A DNA stretch of 5,733 nucleotides from Clostridium sp. CAG:448 (GTDB lineage: Bacteria > Bacillota > Clostridia > Oscillospirales > CAG-272): contig FR890500.1 in assembly GCA_000433415.1 (NCBI GenBank), forward strand, positions 1-5,733, written 5' to 3'. Below, one piece after another: positions 4,669 to 5,733 of the stretch. The notes below the pieces were generated by a model, which searched no databases, was not told where the DNA came from, and saw only the letters and a list, made by a program, of their open reading frames with translations. Positions within the stretch are counted from its first letter, which is position 1. Each line of letters begins with the position of its first letter. The translations under genes and the position numbers were made by a program.

Positions 4669-5733
4669 ATGGAAAATTTCAAATTTTCAACATTGGCGTA
4701 CAAACGCCCTGATCTGGAGGCGCGGCGGGCGCAGCTTGCCGCATGGAAGGACGCTGTCGAGCGGGCGGAAAACTACGAGGCGCTGCGCGGGCTGCTTTTT
4801 GAGATGGACCGCGTGAACGGCGAGCTTTTCACGCAGTATTCCATTGCGCAAATCCGCCACACGCTTGACACGCGCGATGCGTTTTACGAGGCGGAGATCG
4901 GCTATCTGGAGGACACCCTGCCCACGCTTGGCGGCGCAGAGATTGCGCTCAGCGAAGCCATTGCCGCCAGCCCCTTCCGCACGGACATTGAGCGGGAGTT
5001 CGGCAAGCAGTATTTTGTCTCCATGGATTTGCAGAAAAAGCTGTACTGCGAAGCGAACATTCCCCTGCGCCAGCAGGAAAGCCGCCTGACCAACGAGTAT
5101 CAGAAGATCATGGCGACTGCCGAGATTTCCTTTGACGGCAAGACGCTCAATCTCTACGGCTTGCAGAAGTATTTCGAGCATGCCGACCGCGCGGTACGCG
5201 CCGCCGCGGTAAAGGCATACGCAAAATTCTACGAGGACAACGAGCCGCGTCTGGAGGAGATCTGGGATGAGTTGATCCGCATCCGCAATCAAATGGGCAA
5301 GAATCTCGGCTACGAAAACTACATCCCCGTGGGCTATCTGGAGCAGGGGCGCACCGATTACGGTGAAAAGGAGGTTGCGTCCTTCCGCGAGCAGGTGCGC
5401 AAATTTCTGGTGCCGCTGTGCACCAAGCTTTATGACGCGCAGGCAAAGCGCCTGGGGGTCGATCATGTCATGTGGTATGACGAAAAGATGGTATTCCCCG
5501 ACGGCAATGCCGAGCCTGCGGGCGACGACGCGTTCATGGTCAAGACCGCGCAGAAGATGTATCACGAGATCAGCCCAGAGACCGGCGAATTCATCGACTT
5601 CATGATCGACCACGAGCTGATGGATCTGCAGAACAAGCCCGGCAAGGCCTCCACGGGCTACATGACGAGCCTGCCCAGCCTGAAGGCGCCCTTCGTGTTC
5701 TCCTGCTTCAACCACACGATTTTCGACATGCAG
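4669..5733 (+). CDS. M3 family oligoendopeptidase (PepF-like), 3' end beyond window
   Basis: The 355 visible codons start MENFKFSTLAYKRPDLEARR behind a good ribosome binding site. The N-terminal half is the long helical region of oligoendopeptidase F-type enzymes (QYSIAQIRHTLDTRDAFYEA, SRLTNEYQKIMATAEISFDG, ADRAVRAAAVKAYAKFYED, NLGYENYIPVGYLEQGRTDY). Towards the edge come DFMIDHELMDLQNKPGKAST and FVFSCFNHTIFDMQ, the segment that directly precedes the zinc-binding HExxH motif in this family. The window therefore ends just before the active site. Members are about 560-600 residues, so over a third is missing. These are cytoplasmic zinc peptidases that degrade short peptides. Codons end mostly in G or C, unlike everything to the left, so this is probably native chromosome beside a transferred or fast-changing toxin region. 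I see no disruption in the visible part. Confidence 0.93.
   Translation, partial: MENFKFSTLAYKRPDLEARRAQLAAWKDAVERAENYEALRGLLFEMDRVNGELFTQYSIAQIRHTLDTRDAFYEAEIGYLEDTLPTLGGAEIALSEAIAASPFRTDIEREFGKQYFVSMDLQKKLYCEANIPLRQQESRLTNEYQKIMATAEISFDGKTLNLYGLQKYFEHADRAVRAAAVKAYAKFYEDNEPRLEEIWDELIRIRNQMGKNLGYENYIPVGYLEQGRTDYGEKEVASFREQVRKFLVPLCTKLYDAQAKRLGVDHVMWYDEKMVFPDGNAEPAGDDAFMVKTAQKMYHEISPETGEFIDFMIDHELMDLQNKPGKASTGYMTSLPSLKAPFVFSCFNHTIFDMQ

Noticed and set aside
4687..5715. Long minus-strand ORF of 342 codons opposite the peptidase gene
   Set aside because: It is the shadow of a GC-rich gene: the plus frame has clear M3 peptidase features and a ribosome binding site. The minus product is rich in Ala, Leu, Val and Arg with no family character.

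Overview
The window looks like low-GC Firmicutes DNA, probably from a gut-type clostridium. The evidence is clostridial-style Rhs/Hint toxin tips, AAAGGAG-type ribosome binding sites, and an M3 oligoendopeptidase on the right. No taxonomic marker gene is present, so this is an inference.

Positions 1 to about 4600 are AT-rich and resemble a graveyard or cassette array of displaced Rhs C-terminal toxin tips with companion immunity-type genes. On the minus strand (1-684) lies a Hint tail, an LHH-type HNH/Endo VII nuclease domain and, in the same frame, an apparent immunity-like domain. A short out-of-frame Rhs YD-repeat remnant sits just upstream (667-754). The plus strand then carries the C-terminal part of an unrecognised LRR-like protein (754-1140), a promoter (1247-1275) driving a C-terminally cut SUFU-domain protein, and a small unrecognised beta-rich ORF (1626-1913). 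Next is an Rhs pre-toxin segment whose stop overlaps the start of a small membrane protein (2331-2747). A second Rhs pre-toxin plus Hint domain follows, broken by an in-frame TAG and by a 23-bp tandem duplication. Behind it are an intact 86-residue toxin-like tip and, 3 bp later, an intact 176-codon probable immunity gene (3729-4259). The array ends with a further remnant carrying an internal TGA (4260-4595).

From about 4669 the composition changes sharply to GC-rich. An intact M3 peptidase gene starts there and runs off the right edge just before its expected zinc-binding HExxH motif.

Taken together, Rhs tips are normally exchanged by recombination at the 3' end of a large rhs gene, and displaced tips pile up behind it with their immunity genes. 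Here every Rhs piece lacks its core and each ends abruptly at a junction, while several immunity-type genes remain open. This fits retention of immunity to past or neighbouring toxins. No IS element, tRNA, rRNA or CRISPR array was seen.
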